A stretch of 37,668 nucleotides of DNA from Verrucomicrobiota bacterium (GCA_030834415.1 JAURFH010000013.1:1-37668), one strand, 5' to 3'; positions 1-8,884 are shown, numbered from the stretch's first letter. A program made the numbers and translations. The notes: generated by a model not told the origin, from the letters alone.

Positions 1-1
1 C

Positions 2-478
2 ATCGAAGATCGGCGCGTGGCGGATTACGTAGCGGAATTGCTCGCAGAATTTTCCCGGCTGGAACGCATCCATCTGCAACTCACTGCCGATTTTAATCCG
101 CTCGAATATCTCTTCGAGATGCTCGCGGCGCTGCAACAAGCCGATGAACGCACGTGTTTCCTCATCCGCGCACACATCGGCAATCATTCTCTATTCCTCT
201 CCGGCGTTTTCCCGGAGCGCATCCGCCATCGCGCCGAGATGAAAGGTTTTCCAGACCTGAGCTACTACGAAGGCTTGGGCCGCTCCAGCTACCGCGTCGC
301 CAGCGATCACCGGTTGGCGCAACGCTACGAGCTGGCCCCGGTCTTCTCCACCTTGAGCGAATGCTTCCACGAGACCCGTCAGGCCTTGAACAATCTCGCT
401 GACCGCCTCTTCCACTTGGGTGACTCGCACCGCTCCGATGCTCTGCTCGTAAAAGCCTTCGCCAAACCAAAAACCTAA
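2..478 (+). CDS. conserved hypothetical protein, 5'-truncated by the window edge
   Basis: The reading frame is open to the left edge of the window (in-frame codons Ile-Glu-Asp-Arg-Arg precede the first GTG at 17), so the visible 150-odd residues are probably the C-terminal part of a longer protein. The segment is soluble and largely helical, with no signal peptide, membrane span or cysteine motif. It contains an acidic-aromatic stretch (Phe-Asn-Pro-Leu-Glu-Tyr-Leu-Phe-Glu) and a central Ser/Tyr-Tyr-Glu-Gly-Leu-Gly patch. I recognise the style of a conserved uncharacterised protein but cannot assign a function. It ends in TAA, and the esterase gene behind it is convergent. The GTG at 17 has no clear ribosome binding site, which also favours truncation over a start there. 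Confidence 0.7.
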   Translation: MEDRRVADYVAELLAEFSRLERIHLQLTADFNPLEYLFEMLAALQQADERTCFLIRAHIGNHSLFLSGVFPERIRHRAEMKGFPDLSYYEGLGRSSYRVASDHRLAQRYELAPVFSTLSECFHETRQALNNLADRLFHLGDSHRSDALLVKAFAKPKT

Positions 479-487
479 AAACAAAAT

Positions 488-515
488 ACCCGCCGAACTT
501 TTCAGCCCGACGGGT
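488..515 (-). terminator. intrinsic terminator of the esterase gene
   Basis: On the minus strand, ACCCGtCG and CGgCGGGT form a stem around a loop of about 12 nt, and a T-rich tail (ATTTTGTTTTT) follows. The T-rich side matches transcription coming from the esterase. In the plus direction no T run follows, so it does not serve the upstream plus-strand gene as well. Confidence 0.55.
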
Positions 516-535
516 GCCAAATCTAGACTTGGGAA

Positions 536-577
536 TTGGTCATTCCTTCGTCATTCGGATTTCGTCATTGGTCATTT
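536..577. repeat. GTCATT-unit intergenic repeat
   Basis: Four copies of GTCATT lie at 539, 550, 564 and 570 within 37 bases, mostly in the larger form TTCGTCATT or TTGGTCATT. On the other strand this reads as AATGAC units, and the esterase stop codon (TGA, 572-574) lies inside the last unit. It resembles a dispersed short intergenic element rather than coding sequence. Whether other copies exist in the genome cannot be seen here. Confidence 0.45.
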
Positions 578-1465
578 ATTAATGAACCCCTGCTCCTTCA
601 GCCAGCCGATGCACTCACCCGTCCACGGATGACGCGACGCCGGATCCCACTGGCTCTTGCCCAGCCCAATCCCGTGCGGTCCCTTAGGATAGATATGCAT
701 GGAGAACGGCACCCCGTTCTTCCGCAAGGCCGCCGCGAATTCCAAGGAGTTCTCCACCTTCACCGCCGAGTCTTCAAACGTGTGGAAGATAAAGGTCGGC
801 GGCGTGTCTTTCGTCACTTGTTTCTCGTTGGAGAGCAGCTCCACCAATTCATCTGAAGGTTTGTCGCCCAAAAGATTTTTCTTCGAGCCACCATGCGTCA
901 ACGGCCCCATGCTGATGACCGGATAGCACAGGATGCCGAGGTCCGGCCGGGAACTTTCCTTGTCAATCGGGTCTTTCGCATTGGCATCACCCGCGTCGAA
1001 ATGTGTCAGGATGGTAGAGGCCAGATGCCCGCCCGCAGAGGAACCCATGATGCCGACGCGCTTCGGGTCGAGCTTCCACTCGGCCGCCTTGGACCGCACA
1101 TAACGCACCGCCCGCGACACATCCCACAGCATCACCGGATGCCGGTAACCTGCCGAGCCCAAACGATACTTCAGCACAAACGCCGTGACGCCCTGCTCGT
1201 TTAGCCACATCGCATAATCGCGCCCTTCATGGGGCGCCAAGCCGCCATAACCACCGCCCGGGCAGATCACCATCACTGCACCAGTCGCCTTCTCCGGGTT
1301 AGCGAAATACGGCCACAACGTCGGGATGTCCTTGTCCTCCTTACCCAAAGCACCCGGTGCCCCATCAGGCCAGAGCGGGAACGGCTCACGCGGGAGACGT
1401 TGTGCTTGGGTGGAAACAATCGAAGCGATGAACGCCAACAAACAAAGTGCAGTCCGGATATTCAT
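572..1465 (-). CDS. secreted alpha/beta hydrolase, acetyl-esterase/xylan-esterase-like
   Basis: The 297-residue protein starts with a signal peptide (about residues 1-21, ending Thr-Gln-Ala-Gln), so it should act in the periplasm or outside. It has the alpha/beta-hydrolase order: an oxyanion-hole loop Cys-Pro-Gly-Gly-Gly-Tyr (68-73), the nucleophile elbow Gly-Ser-Ser-Ala-Gly with Ser143, an acid candidate Asp232 and a catalytic His264 in Gly-Pro-His-Gly. The N-terminal phrase Pro-Leu-Trp-Pro-Asp-Gly-Ala-Pro-Gly is typical of bacterial acetyl esterases that deacetylate xylan or other plant polysaccharides; the substrate is inferred. It stands alone between a terminator and an unrelated minus-strand gene. 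The full-length fold and complete triad make the family call firm and the exact substrate uncertain. Confidence 0.88.
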   Translation of the reverse strand: MNIRTALCLLAFIASIVSTQAQRLPREPFPLWPDGAPGALGKEDKDIPTLWPYFANPEKATGAVMVICPGGGYGGLAPHEGRDYAMWLNEQGVTAFVLKYRLGSAGYRHPVMLWDVSRAVRYVRSKAAEWKLDPKRVGIMGSSAGGHLASTILTHFDAGDANAKDPIDKESSRPDLGILCYPVISMGPLTHGGSKKNLLGDKPSDELVELLSNEKQVTKDTPPTFIFHTFEDSAVKVENSLEFAAALRKNGVPFSMHIYPKGPHGIGLGKSQWDPASRHPWTGECIGWLKEQGFINK

Positions 1466-1533
1466 AGGATGATGGCGCGAGCATATTCACCAATCCACAC
1501 TTGAGCAACGGGGAATGTCCTCGTTGAAGCAGT

Positions 1534-2040
1534 TTAAGGTGAGCCTTTGACTGGCGACGAAACAGAAGAAGCGTTTGTCGAAGTAGGCAAATTTTCTGAG
1601 ATTTCCGTCGTCGTGATGAAGGAAAGGCTTCGGGCTACATTGGTGCTTCTCAGCATGCTCCCGGGCAAAAAATCTAGCGATTTACTGCTGCCCGATGGAA
1701 CTCTCATGACGCAAGTCTGAGTTCCGTTTATCTTATCCTTGATTGTCACGGACACCCATTTTTCTTTCTTCTGAAACCAGCTCAAGGACCACCCAAAATA
1801 ATGGCCTCCCTGAGCATCCAGCTCATAAACTTCCTCATCATTGTAATGATCGAGGTATTTGAGTGTCATTTCTGCTCCAGCCATCGGAATGCCGTTGTTG
1901 AAAAAGTAGAGCCTAGACTCTCCCCGATAATAAATATACTGACCGAATAGAGCCACAGCCAAGGCAATCACCCCTAATGTGATAGCTATTTTTGGCGTTA
2001 TATTGGCGAACCAGTCGTTTGATTTTCGCAACAGCTCCAC
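1534..2040 (-). CDS. orphan single-span membrane protein
   Basis: This 168-residue protein of unknown function begins with GTG and has one clear membrane span at about residues 17-37. A short cytoplasmic N-terminus precedes it, and a 130-residue, probably extracytoplasmic, domain follows. The outer part is rich in Tyr, Trp and Lys (for example Tyr-Phe-Gly-Trp-Ser-Leu-Ser-Trp-Phe) and ends in a Ser/Thr-rich, low-complexity tail. The gene is visibly more AT-rich than its neighbours, with codons such as AAT, ATT and AAA. That would fit a lineage-restricted or acquired gene, though it is not proof. No catalytic motif or family was recognised. It lies 64 bp downstream of the rhomboid gene on the same strand and may be co-transcribed with it. 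Confidence 0.6.
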   Translation of the reverse strand: MELLRKSNDWFANITPKIAITLGVIALAVALFGQYIYYRGESRLYFFNNGIPMAGAEMTLKYLDHYNDEEVYELDAQGGHYFGWSLSWFQKKEKWVSVTIKDKINGTQTCVMRVPSGSSKSLDFLPGSMLRSTNVARSLSFITTTEISENLPTSTNASSVSSPVKGSP

Positions 2041-2104
2041 GGGCTCAACTAAGCAACATTACGCCGCGTTAATCAAACATAAACCTTCGTACGCTGCTCA
2101 ACTT

Positions 2105-3232
2105 CTAATCGTTTCCAGACACGCGATCCCATCTCTCCTTGGGCAACGATTCCCTCCACACAAACCAAAGCACACCGCCGCCTAAAACACCGCCCAGATG
2201 CGCCAGCGCCGAAACATGTCCCCATCCGGCCAGCTGCTGCACCACGATGAGCAATTGCATCCCGCACCACAGACCGAACGCCGTCCAGGCGGACATCTCG
2301 ATCCAGCGCACTCCCCGGAAATGGTAATGCCAGAGGATGCTGATCTTCTGCTCCGGAAACGCCAGCGCATAGAACGCCAGCACGCCCGAGATACCACCAC
2401 TCGCCCCGATGCAAGGCACGGATGAGCGCGGGTCGGCGATGGCGTGCAGCAGATCCCCCGCAAAGGTCGCCACCAGAACCAGCAGCAACATCCGCCGCCA
2501 GCCAATCCGGCTCTCCACATTGTCCCCGAAGACAAACAGGAAATAGAGATTTCCCAACAGGTGCACCCAGCTCCCGTGCAGGAAGAACGAGGTGATCGAA
2601 GTAAGACCGGCCAGCCGGAAAAATTCGTTGGGCACCATGCCGAACGCATCCACATAGGCACTGAGATTGCGAAACGCTAGCGCGCTCACCATCAGCACCG
2701 CAGCGCACAATCCCCACGTCGCCCAAGTCGGTATCTTATGCGTATCGCCATCGCGTTCGACGGGCAATCCAAGCATGGCCGGAATGGTCTTCCAATCTGC
2801 CGATGGCTCCGGCCCGCTTTCCTCCGCGAGCCGTTTCACCTCATACAAAGCTAGCGCCTCCTTCGCCTTTTGAGGCAGTTCCCGCTCCAGTATCTTCGGC
2901 TTCACCGGCACCGCTTTCGGCGCACGCTCGAACTCCTCTGGATCAAACCAGACGAACTGGCACACCTTGCAGGCATCCAGCTCTTCCCCGCCTTCCCGGC
3001 TCGAGAGCCGCACGGTCAGCATCGGCCGCTCACAGGCCGGACAAGCCCGGCCAAACACTCCATCCCCGTTGCGTACCTTGGACCAAAGCGAGGTGACAAA
3101 TTCTGCCGTCCGTGACTTGCGCAAGACGCTCAGGTTCACCGTGCGCCCGCCACAAGTATTACACACCCAATGCAATCCATCTTCATGACGCTCGCGATCG
3201 ATCTCTCCCTGACAGTTAGGACAATAGAACAT
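2105..3232 (-). CDS. rhomboid family intramembrane serine protease with N-terminal zinc ribbons
   Basis: The protein combines a cytoplasmic zinc-ribbon region with a rhomboid protease, which cleaves membrane proteins inside the lipid bilayer. I chose the ATG at 3232 (375 residues) because AGGAGG lies upstream at workable spacing; the GTG four codons earlier sits directly on that site. Numbered from this ATG, Cys4/Cys7/Cys24/Cys27 form a first ribbon and Cys64/Cys67/Cys88/Cys91 a second. The membrane part begins near residue 170. It has the rhomboid signatures His-Gly-Ser-Trp-Val-His-x-x-x-Asn (His219, His224, Asn228), the nucleophile Gly-Ala-Ser-Gly (Ser278) and the second catalytic residue in Ala-His-Leu-Gly-Gly (His345). 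Both catalytic residues are intact, so it is predicted active. Its substrate is unknown. Confidence 0.9.
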   Translation of the reverse strand: MFYCPNCQGEIDRERHEDGLHWVCNTCGGRTVNLSVLRKSRTAEFVTSLWSKVRNGDGVFGRACPACERPMLTVRLSSREGGEELDACKVCQFVWFDPEEFERAPKAVPVKPKILERELPQKAKEALALYEVKRLAEESGPEPSADWKTIPAMLGLPVERDGDTHKIPTWATWGLCAAVLMVSALAFRNLSAYVDAFGMVPNEFFRLAGLTSITSFFLHGSWVHLLGNLYFLFVFGDNVESRIGWRRMLLLVLVATFAGDLLHAIADPRSSVPCIGASGGISGVLAFYALAFPEQKISILWHYHFRGVRWIEMSAWTAFGLWCGMQLLIVVQQLAGWGHVSALAHLGGVLGGGVLWFVWRESLPKERWDRVSGND

Positions 3233-3322
3233 GGCCTTCTCCACCTCCTATCCTTAAAGAAACCCGCTCTCCCGCCCATTACAATTCCCCACGATTCTTT
3301 TAATGAACAACCTCCCAAGCAA

Positions 3323-3357
3323 AACAACCCCGACACCATGAAGATGTCGGGGTTGTT
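3323..3357 (-). terminator. terminator of the DUF1080 gene
   Basis: A perfect 13-bp inverted repeat (AACAACCCCGACA / TGTCGGGGTTGTT) surrounds a 9-nt loop, 28 bp past the stop of the DUF1080 gene. On the minus strand the stem runs into TTTT then GC. The stem is strong but the T run is short. Confidence 0.65.
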
Positions 3358-3385
3358 GAAGTAACTATCAGTTCAAAAAAAGAAC

Positions 3386-4675
3386 TTACTGGACCGTCAG
3401 ATTACGATACCAGACCGGATCGCCGTGATCCTGCAGCTGGATGCGACCCGAAGCATTCTGATTGAACGTCGGTGTTTTTGCGAACTTGCTGCCCATCACG
3501 CGCTCTTTGAAGTCATCCGAAGCGGTATCATAGGACACCACCAGCGCACCGTTCAGCCAGTGCTCAATCTTCGAACCCTTGGCCACGATGCGGGAGCAGT
3601 TCCATTCACCAACCGGCTTCAGGATCTTGCTGGAGTTCGGCACGTAAAGATCATACAGGCCGCCAGATTTGCGACGTCCCTCGCGCAACTTCGCATCCGG
3701 ATGTTTCTCATCATCCAGCACTTGGTATTCCGGTCCGAGCCAGCTCTTGCCGTATTGCGCCATGCGGTATTTCACGCCGCTGTTGCTGCCTTCCGCGACC
3801 TTCCATTCAAAACGGAAATCGAAATCGCCGTATTCCTTGGCGGTGTAGATATCGCCACCCTTCGCCGCACGATACAGCACGCCGTCTTCCACCTGCCAAC
3901 CTGCCGTCACCGGCTTACCGTCAGCCAGCGTCCAGCCTTCCAGGTTTTTGCCGTTGAAGATTTTGGTGCGCTTGGCGGCATCCAAATCTTGGATGCGGAT
4001 ATTGCGCCAGGCCACTTCCATGGTCTCGGTCTTGTTACCGATGCCATGCACCTGCAGCGAGATGAAACCTTCCGGAGTCAGGCTGTCTTTGAGATCAGCC
4101 GCCGGCACACCGTTCAGATACGTCTTCAGCGAATCACCGATCGCCTCGATGCGGACCTTGTTCCACTCGTTTTGCTTGAAGGCTTTCTGCGCCTTCGGAT
4201 TGTCCTTAAGATCGTTCAGCCAGCCGCGCCGTCCCTCATCATAGATGCCCGCCGTCCAGGCACGCGCCGAGGGATCGATCTCGCACTGGTAACCATGCAC
4301 CCGGCCGGCGGCGATCTTGATGGGCTTGCCCTGGGCGTTCTTCACATCATCCAAGGTGGTGTCTTCACCAAATACATTACTGCGGAACTGGATGCCGGAA
4401 TTCATTTTCGGATCCACTTTGAATTCCAGTTCCAAGATAAAATCTCCGTAGGTCTTGTCCGTGCACAAGAAGCTGTTCGGCGTCTTGGGCACCGTGGTAC
4501 CGATGATCTGGCCATCTTCCACCCGGTATTTCGCCTCGCCACCGCGTTGCACCCAGCCGGTGAGCGTTTTGCCGTCAAAAAGTGAGATCCATTCTGCTGC
4601 GTGCGCCGTAAGCGCACCGCCGCCGAGCATGGCGATAGCTGCCAGCCACGACGCATAGGTTTTGTTCATTTTCAT
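3386..4675 (-). CDS. secreted protein with two DUF1080 (3-keto-disaccharide hydrolase-like) domains
   Basis: I place the start at the ATG at 4675 (429 residues) because it begins a clean signal peptide: Lys near the N-terminus, a hydrophobic core, and Ala-His-Ala before the mature end. The frame is open 37 codons further upstream, but that part looks non-coding. Two DUF1080 domains follow in tandem, each opening with a typical phrase: Ser-Leu-Phe-Asp-Gly-Lys-Thr-Leu-Thr-Gly-Trp for the first and Lys-Ile-Phe-Asn-Gly-Lys-Asn-Leu-Glu-Gly-Trp for the second. Each also has an Asn-Ser-Gly segment (Met-Asn-Ser-Gly-Ile-Gln; Ser-Asn-Ser-Gly-Val-Lys). The family forms concanavalin-like beta sandwiches and some members hydrolyse 3-keto-glycosides. 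Such secreted proteins are abundant in Planctomycetes and Verrucomicrobia. The exact substrate is unknown. Confidence 0.87.
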   Translation of the reverse strand: MKMNKTYASWLAAIAMLGGGALTAHAAEWISLFDGKTLTGWVQRGGEAKYRVEDGQIIGTTVPKTPNSFLCTDKTYGDFILELEFKVDPKMNSGIQFRSNVFGEDTTLDDVKNAQGKPIKIAAGRVHGYQCEIDPSARAWTAGIYDEGRRGWLNDLKDNPKAQKAFKQNEWNKVRIEAIGDSLKTYLNGVPAADLKDSLTPEGFISLQVHGIGNKTETMEVAWRNIRIQDLDAAKRTKIFNGKNLEGWTLADGKPVTAGWQVEDGVLYRAAKGGDIYTAKEYGDFDFRFEWKVAEGSNSGVKYRMAQYGKSWLGPEYQVLDDEKHPDAKLREGRRKSGGLYDLYVPNSSKILKPVGEWNCSRIVAKGSKIEHWLNGALVVSYDTASDDFKERVMGSKFAKTPTFNQNASGRIQLQDHGDPVWYRNLTVQ

Positions 4676-4818
4676 GTAATGTTCTAGAATAAAGACGCCT
4701 AAATGGCGCTGGTTGTTCAAGGAACTGGCAGACACTTTGGAGTCCGGCGTCCATTTGTCCAAACTTTTCTGGCAGTTGAAAATCACCCGTTTTGACCGAC
4801 ACTCTCCCCGTGACCAAC

Positions 4819-5754
4819 ATGCCCAACCGTTATGACCGGCATCTGGGCGCCCTATTCGGGCTCGCTCTGGGTGATGCCTTGGGGACGACGCTGGAGTTCA
4901 AACCACCCGGCTCTTTCGCGCCCATCGCAGACATGATCGGCGGCGGCCCCTTCGGCTTGAAACCCGGTGAATGGACAGACGACACCGCCATGGCGATGTG
5001 TCTCGCAGAAAGCCTCCTGTCCCAAAGCGGCTTCGATGCCCGCGACCAGATCGACCGCTATCGCCAATGGTATCGCGCCGGCTATTGGTCCTGCCGCGAT
5101 AACTGCTTTGACATCGGCAACACCATCCTGGCCGCCATCGAAAGCTTTGAGCGCACCGGCGAACCACTTGCGGGCTCCACCGATCTCCACACTGCGGGCA
5201 ACGGCTCGCTCATGCGACTGGCTCCCGTGCCGCTCTATTACGCGAATGATCCGGCAAAAGCACTCGCGATGTCTGCTGAAAGTTCCCGCCCCACCCACCA
5301 AGCGAGTGCATGTCTTGATGCCTGCTCCTATTTCGGTGGCCTGATCATCGGCGCGTTACAAGAACGCTCTAAAGAAGAATTGCTGAGCCCCGGTTTCACT
5401 CCATTAAATGCAGCTACTTCCTACTGTCCCGAAATCCAAGCCGTCGCCCAAGGTTCGTTCAAGGCGAAGGAGCCGCCCGCCATTCGTGGCACTGGTTATG
5501 TGGTGGATTCTTTGGAGGCCGCATTGTGGGCGTTCTACAAAACAAATAACTTTCGCGATGGAGCCCTGTTCGCCGTGAACTTGGGTGATGATGCCGATAC
5601 CACCGGAGCCATCTACGGCCAGCTCGCCGGGGCGTATTACGGTCTCGGTGGTTTGCCCGAAGACTGGTTGGAAAAACTGGCTTGGCGCAAACAGATCCAC
5701 CGCCTCGCCGATCATTTGTTCAAAGCGGCGACCACGCAAGTCACCGCACCTTGA
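4819..5754 (+). CDS. ADP-ribosylglycohydrolase family protein
   Basis: This soluble 311-residue protein belongs to the DraG/ARH family, which removes ADP-ribose from proteins or small molecules using two Mg or Mn ions. Visible signatures are Gly-Asp-Ala-Leu-Gly (18-22), the metal-binding Trp-Thr-Asp-Asp-Thr (52-56), Gly-Asn-Gly-Ser-Leu-Met-Arg (127-133), Ser-Arg-Pro-Thr-His (156-160), and the C-terminal metal site Gly-Asp-Asp-Ala-Asp-Thr-Thr-Gly (256-263). All key acidic residues are present, so it should be active. I prefer the ATG at 4819; in-frame TTG (4792) and GTG (4810) starts exist but add only a poorly conserved tail. It is divergent from the DUF1080 gene with about 140 bp between. 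No ADP-ribosyltransferase lies in the window, so the target is unknown. Confidence 0.92.
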   Translation: MPNRYDRHLGALFGLALGDALGTTLEFKPPGSFAPIADMIGGGPFGLKPGEWTDDTAMAMCLAESLLSQSGFDARDQIDRYRQWYRAGYWSCRDNCFDIGNTILAAIESFERTGEPLAGSTDLHTAGNGSLMRLAPVPLYYANDPAKALAMSAESSRPTHQASACLDACSYFGGLIIGALQERSKEELLSPGFTPLNAATSYCPEIQAVAQGSFKAKEPPAIRGTGYVVDSLEAALWAFYKTNNFRDGALFAVNLGDDADTTGAIYGQLAGAYYGLGGLPEDWLEKLAWRKQIHRLADHLFKAATTQVTAP

Positions 5755-5762
5755 GCGCGGGC

Positions 5763-7280
5763 TCAAAGTTTCTCCACTTTATCCACCGCCTCTCGCGCCA
5801 CGCTCTTGCTCGCCTCTACGATATCCTCACCGACTTCGCTGACCTCACGGACATTGCGCCGCAGGGAACGCCAGCTTTGACGGGCCAGACCCGTCAAGCC
5901 GCGCGGGGTGAAAAGAAATTCTGCCGTCGTGGCCACACCGACCAATGGATTGAATGAGCGCATGCCCCGCATCGCCCGCCAGACCTCGCTGGCTTGCGCC
6001 TCCGCATCTTCTTTCACCGCTCGCAAGACAACTGGCAGGAACAGACAGCCTATCATCGAAAGACCAAACAGCAGGTGGTAATTCAGGACCGGTCGCCCGA
6101 ATAGTTCGCCTGCCTTGTCCGGAAAAGCCGCCAATAAGGCGCCGCCCACCAATGGCCCCAAGGCCATTAACACACTGGTAACCGCCAGGAACACCGCGAT
6201 ATGCCCTGCCCGTCGGTTGCCCGTGATGAGCTTCAGCATCAGGTTGAACTGGCACAGTTGAAAACCGGCCGTCAAACCGCCGATGACGATGAAGGCTACC
6301 GTAAGATGTGCTTGAAATTGCGGGCCAGTGACCGTCCAGGTGATCAACCCGACCAGCCCCCAGATGACCGAGCACACGTAGAGCACCGGCTTGTTACCAA
6401 ACCGGTCGCACAAACTCCCCCACCCTTGCAACGTCAGTAATCCACCGATGCCCGCCAGAGTACCAAACACCACCACTTCACTCATGGGCAGATGCAACAC
6501 ATCGATCAGGAAGACCGTCTGGAACGGCAGCCCCATACCCAGAAAAAAACCCCAGAAGCCGATAAAAAAAGTGAAGCGCAGGTAGTTGGTATCTTTAAGA
6601 ACCGCTAGTGCCTGTTGCCAGCTCGCACCATCTTTCTGCACTTCATCCACGCTCGGTGGAAAGATCATGCGGCTCAGGTATAAGAGCCCCAACAGTCGCG
6701 CCAGCCCCGCCACAAAGAAGATGCCGGCAAAAACATCGAAACTGTTCTTCCCCGCATCTACGACATAGCCGGAAACCAACACGGCGACCAAGGTCCAGAA
6801 GCCGAAGATGAGATTACGCCGTGCAAAGAATTTTCCGCTGATACGGGCAGGCACCAAGTCCGCGATGGAGGCAGACCACGCCACACTCGCCACGCTATTC
6901 GCGAGCGTCGAGACGGACACCAGCAGGATGACCAAGCCATCACGCCATTCCGGCAGCCAGCGCAGCAAAGGCATCAGCATCCACGGCACCGCACTGAACA
7001 CGAAGGACCGGTACATGATGGTCCGTGCAGAGTGCCGCTTCTGAAGAAAACCGCTGAGCCAAGGTTGGATGGCGTTGCCGATCTGCGGCATCGCCGCCAG
7101 CAAACCCACCCAGGACGGCGACCAGCCCAACGCCATCAGCACAAAGGCGATGACGAAGGGCAGGTTGGGCATCGTGAGATTCAGCATGGGCACACTGAAG
7201 CTCGCCTCGATGGTCGAGTACTTCAGTGAGCGCAGCCTGTCCCGATGCCGCAGGACGGCAGAGTTGGGCGCTAAGGCCAT
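5763..7280 (-). CDS. MFS transporter with C-terminal helical tail
   Basis: The 505-residue protein has about twelve hydrophobic spans and the loop layout of the major facilitator superfamily. An MFS-like A motif, Trp-Gly-Ser-Leu-Cys-Asp-Arg-Phe-Gly-Asn-Lys-Pro, follows the seventh span. An unusual C-terminal cytoplasmic extension of about 70 residues follows the last span, with basic and then acidic amphipathic character (Arg-Arg-Asn-Val-Arg-Glu-Val-Ser-Glu-Val). The gene starts 11 bp after the stop of the membrane glycosyltransferase, so the two are probably one operon. That hints at a role with a glycoconjugate or its precursor, but the substrate cannot be read from the sequence. Confidence 0.85.
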   Translation of the reverse strand: MALAPNSAVLRHRDRLRSLKYSTIEASFSVPMLNLTMPNLPFVIAFVLMALGWSPSWVGLLAAMPQIGNAIQPWLSGFLQKRHSARTIMYRSFVFSAVPWMLMPLLRWLPEWRDGLVILLVSVSTLANSVASVAWSASIADLVPARISGKFFARRNLIFGFWTLVAVLVSGYVVDAGKNSFDVFAGIFFVAGLARLLGLLYLSRMIFPPSVDEVQKDGASWQQALAVLKDTNYLRFTFFIGFWGFFLGMGLPFQTVFLIDVLHLPMSEVVVFGTLAGIGGLLTLQGWGSLCDRFGNKPVLYVCSVIWGLVGLITWTVTGPQFQAHLTVAFIVIGGLTAGFQLCQFNLMLKLITGNRRAGHIAVFLAVTSVLMALGPLVGGALLAAFPDKAGELFGRPVLNYHLLFGLSMIGCLFLPVVLRAVKEDAEAQASEVWRAMRGMRSFNPLVGVATTAEFLFTPRGLTGLARQSWRSLRRNVREVSEVGEDIVEASKSVAREAVDKVEKL

Positions 7281-7291
7281 GCAGGAACATC

Positions 7292-8842
7292 TCAGCCCGT
7301 GGTACGGGACTCCAGTGCAAAGACACTGGCTTCATCGCTGCTGGCCGCACGGGCCTTCGCCTCTTTCGCCTCAATGGCCAAAGAGAGCTCGTACGTCCGG
7401 CGCATCTGCAGATCCACCCAGTGGATGGACAAGCGGGCGAAGCCCAGCAGGAAGGCCGCGATCGCCGCGATGACCAGTCCTTGCGTCACAGCCACGACAA
7501 ACGCAGCCGCGAGCGCCAGCCCCAAAAACGTCTCAGTCAGAGTAGCGCGCAATGCATCAGGCACTTTCTTGGAGAGGAACTTGTTCGTGCGGACAAAGGC
7601 CGAACGATGATCCACCAGACACTTCAGCCAGCTCGAGCTGTAAACCCAGCCCAAACCGATGTGCGTGATGAACGCCGCCATGATGTCCTTCAAGGAATGC
7701 TTGTCCCGGCTCAGACCGCTGTGGAAAACGGAGAACCGCAGCAAGAGCCAGAACACCAAGGTGGCCCCGGAGAGCGTGGCGACTTGTGAATGCACCGGCA
7801 CATCCTTGCCCAGCAAGAACAGCGGCACCAAGAGGATGAGGGCAAATGTCGGCACCAGGTTGAAGTTGAACCATGCCGTGAGATGCGAGAAGTAACCGAG
7901 TTTCTGCACTACGGTCATCTTCGGGTTGCCGAGCAGCATGCGCCCATTCAGCTTGAGTATCTGCGCATTGCCGAAAGCCCAGCGCCAGCGCTGCTTCTTC
8001 AAGCTCGGCAGATCATGCGGCATCACCCCGCGACCGATGGTCTCATGAGCATAGACCGAGCGAAAACCTTTCATGCCCAGTCGCAGACCCAAGTCCGCAT
8101 CTTCCGTGATGACTTCGGTGCCGAAGCCCTTCACTGCGCGCAACGCTTCGATGCGCAGGAAACTCAGTGTGCCCGTGGAGGGCACACAGTTCAGCCGATT
8201 GGCCATCGTCATGTAGGCCGCGAAGAAATGTTTGAAGTCCAGGGTGATGCCCCGGTTGCCTGCACACTGGTTCCGGTAATCTTGCGGGAACTGCACCATG
8301 CCCACTTGCGCATCCGTGAAGTAAGCCAGACCGCGTTTTATCGCGTTCGGTTGCACCACGTAATCCGCATCAATGACGAAGATGAACTCCGTGCGCTTGT
8401 CCATGTGTTCACGGATATAGTTCATGGCCCCTGCCTTGAACCCTTTCAGATTTTCCAAGTGGAAGAAACGGAACTTTGGTCCCAGCTCTTCGCAATACTC
8501 GGCGATGGGTTCCCAGAGGGATTTGTCCGTCGTATTGTTGTCGATGAGGAGAACCTCATAGTTATCCCAATCCAATTCGCTCAGGGCCCGCAGCGTTTCC
8601 TTGAGCATCTCCGGCGGTTCATTGTGAGCCGGCACATGGATGGAGATGAATGGCTGCTCACCTTCCAATGAGCGTTGCTCCATCTGTTTGCGGGGCAATC
8701 CTACCAACACTGCCTGCAAGCCCAGCACAAACAGGCTCACTGCCAGATTGATCGCCACGAGAATCAAAAGCAGCTTTGGCAGCCATACCACGAGGGCAAG
8801 GACTACCAAAATAGCAGCAGTTTTAATCCATTTTGAGTTCAT
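7292..8842 (-). CDS. membrane glycosyltransferase family 2 (cellulose-synthase-like)
   Basis: This 516-residue processive-type glycosyltransferase has one or two N-terminal spans (about 8-48), a cytoplasmic GT-A domain, then several C-terminal spans. The GT2 motifs are complete: Val-Pro-Ala-His-Asn-Glu (70-75), the first Asp pair around Asp101, the metal-binding Asp-Ala-Asp (158-160), the catalytic-base region Thr-Glu-Asp-Ala-Asp (246-250) and Gln-Arg-Trp-Arg-Trp (284-288). The last is the QxxRW signature of polysaccharide synthases that elongate and export a glycan. No PilZ domain is seen. It is the first gene of a pair with the MFS transporter, behind a long leader that contains a chain of hairpins. 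The SD-like AAAGGGAAA lies just before the ATG. The polymer made is unknown. Confidence 0.9.
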   Translation of the reverse strand: MNSKWIKTAAILVVLALVVWLPKLLLILVAINLAVSLFVLGLQAVLVGLPRKQMEQRSLEGEQPFISIHVPAHNEPPEMLKETLRALSELDWDNYEVLLIDNNTTDKSLWEPIAEYCEELGPKFRFFHLENLKGFKAGAMNYIREHMDKRTEFIFVIDADYVVQPNAIKRGLAYFTDAQVGMVQFPQDYRNQCAGNRGITLDFKHFFAAYMTMANRLNCVPSTGTLSFLRIEALRAVKGFGTEVITEDADLGLRLGMKGFRSVYAHETIGRGVMPHDLPSLKKQRWRWAFGNAQILKLNGRMLLGNPKMTVVQKLGYFSHLTAWFNFNLVPTFALILLVPLFLLGKDVPVHSQVATLSGATLVFWLLLRFSVFHSGLSRDKHSLKDIMAAFITHIGLGWVYSSSWLKCLVDHRSAFVRTNKFLSKKVPDALRATLTETFLGLALAAAFVVAVTQGLVIAAIAAFLLGFARLSIHWVDLQMRRTYELSLAIEAKEAKARAASSDEASVFALESRTTG

Positions 8843-8884
8843 TCAGTTTCCCTTTCAGTTTCAACAGTTCATTTTCAACATAAT

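Noticed and set aside
4676-4786. 37-codon N-terminal extension of the DUF1080 protein
   Set aside because: The ATG at 4675 begins a typical signal peptide. The upstream codons lack coding character and would bury that signal.
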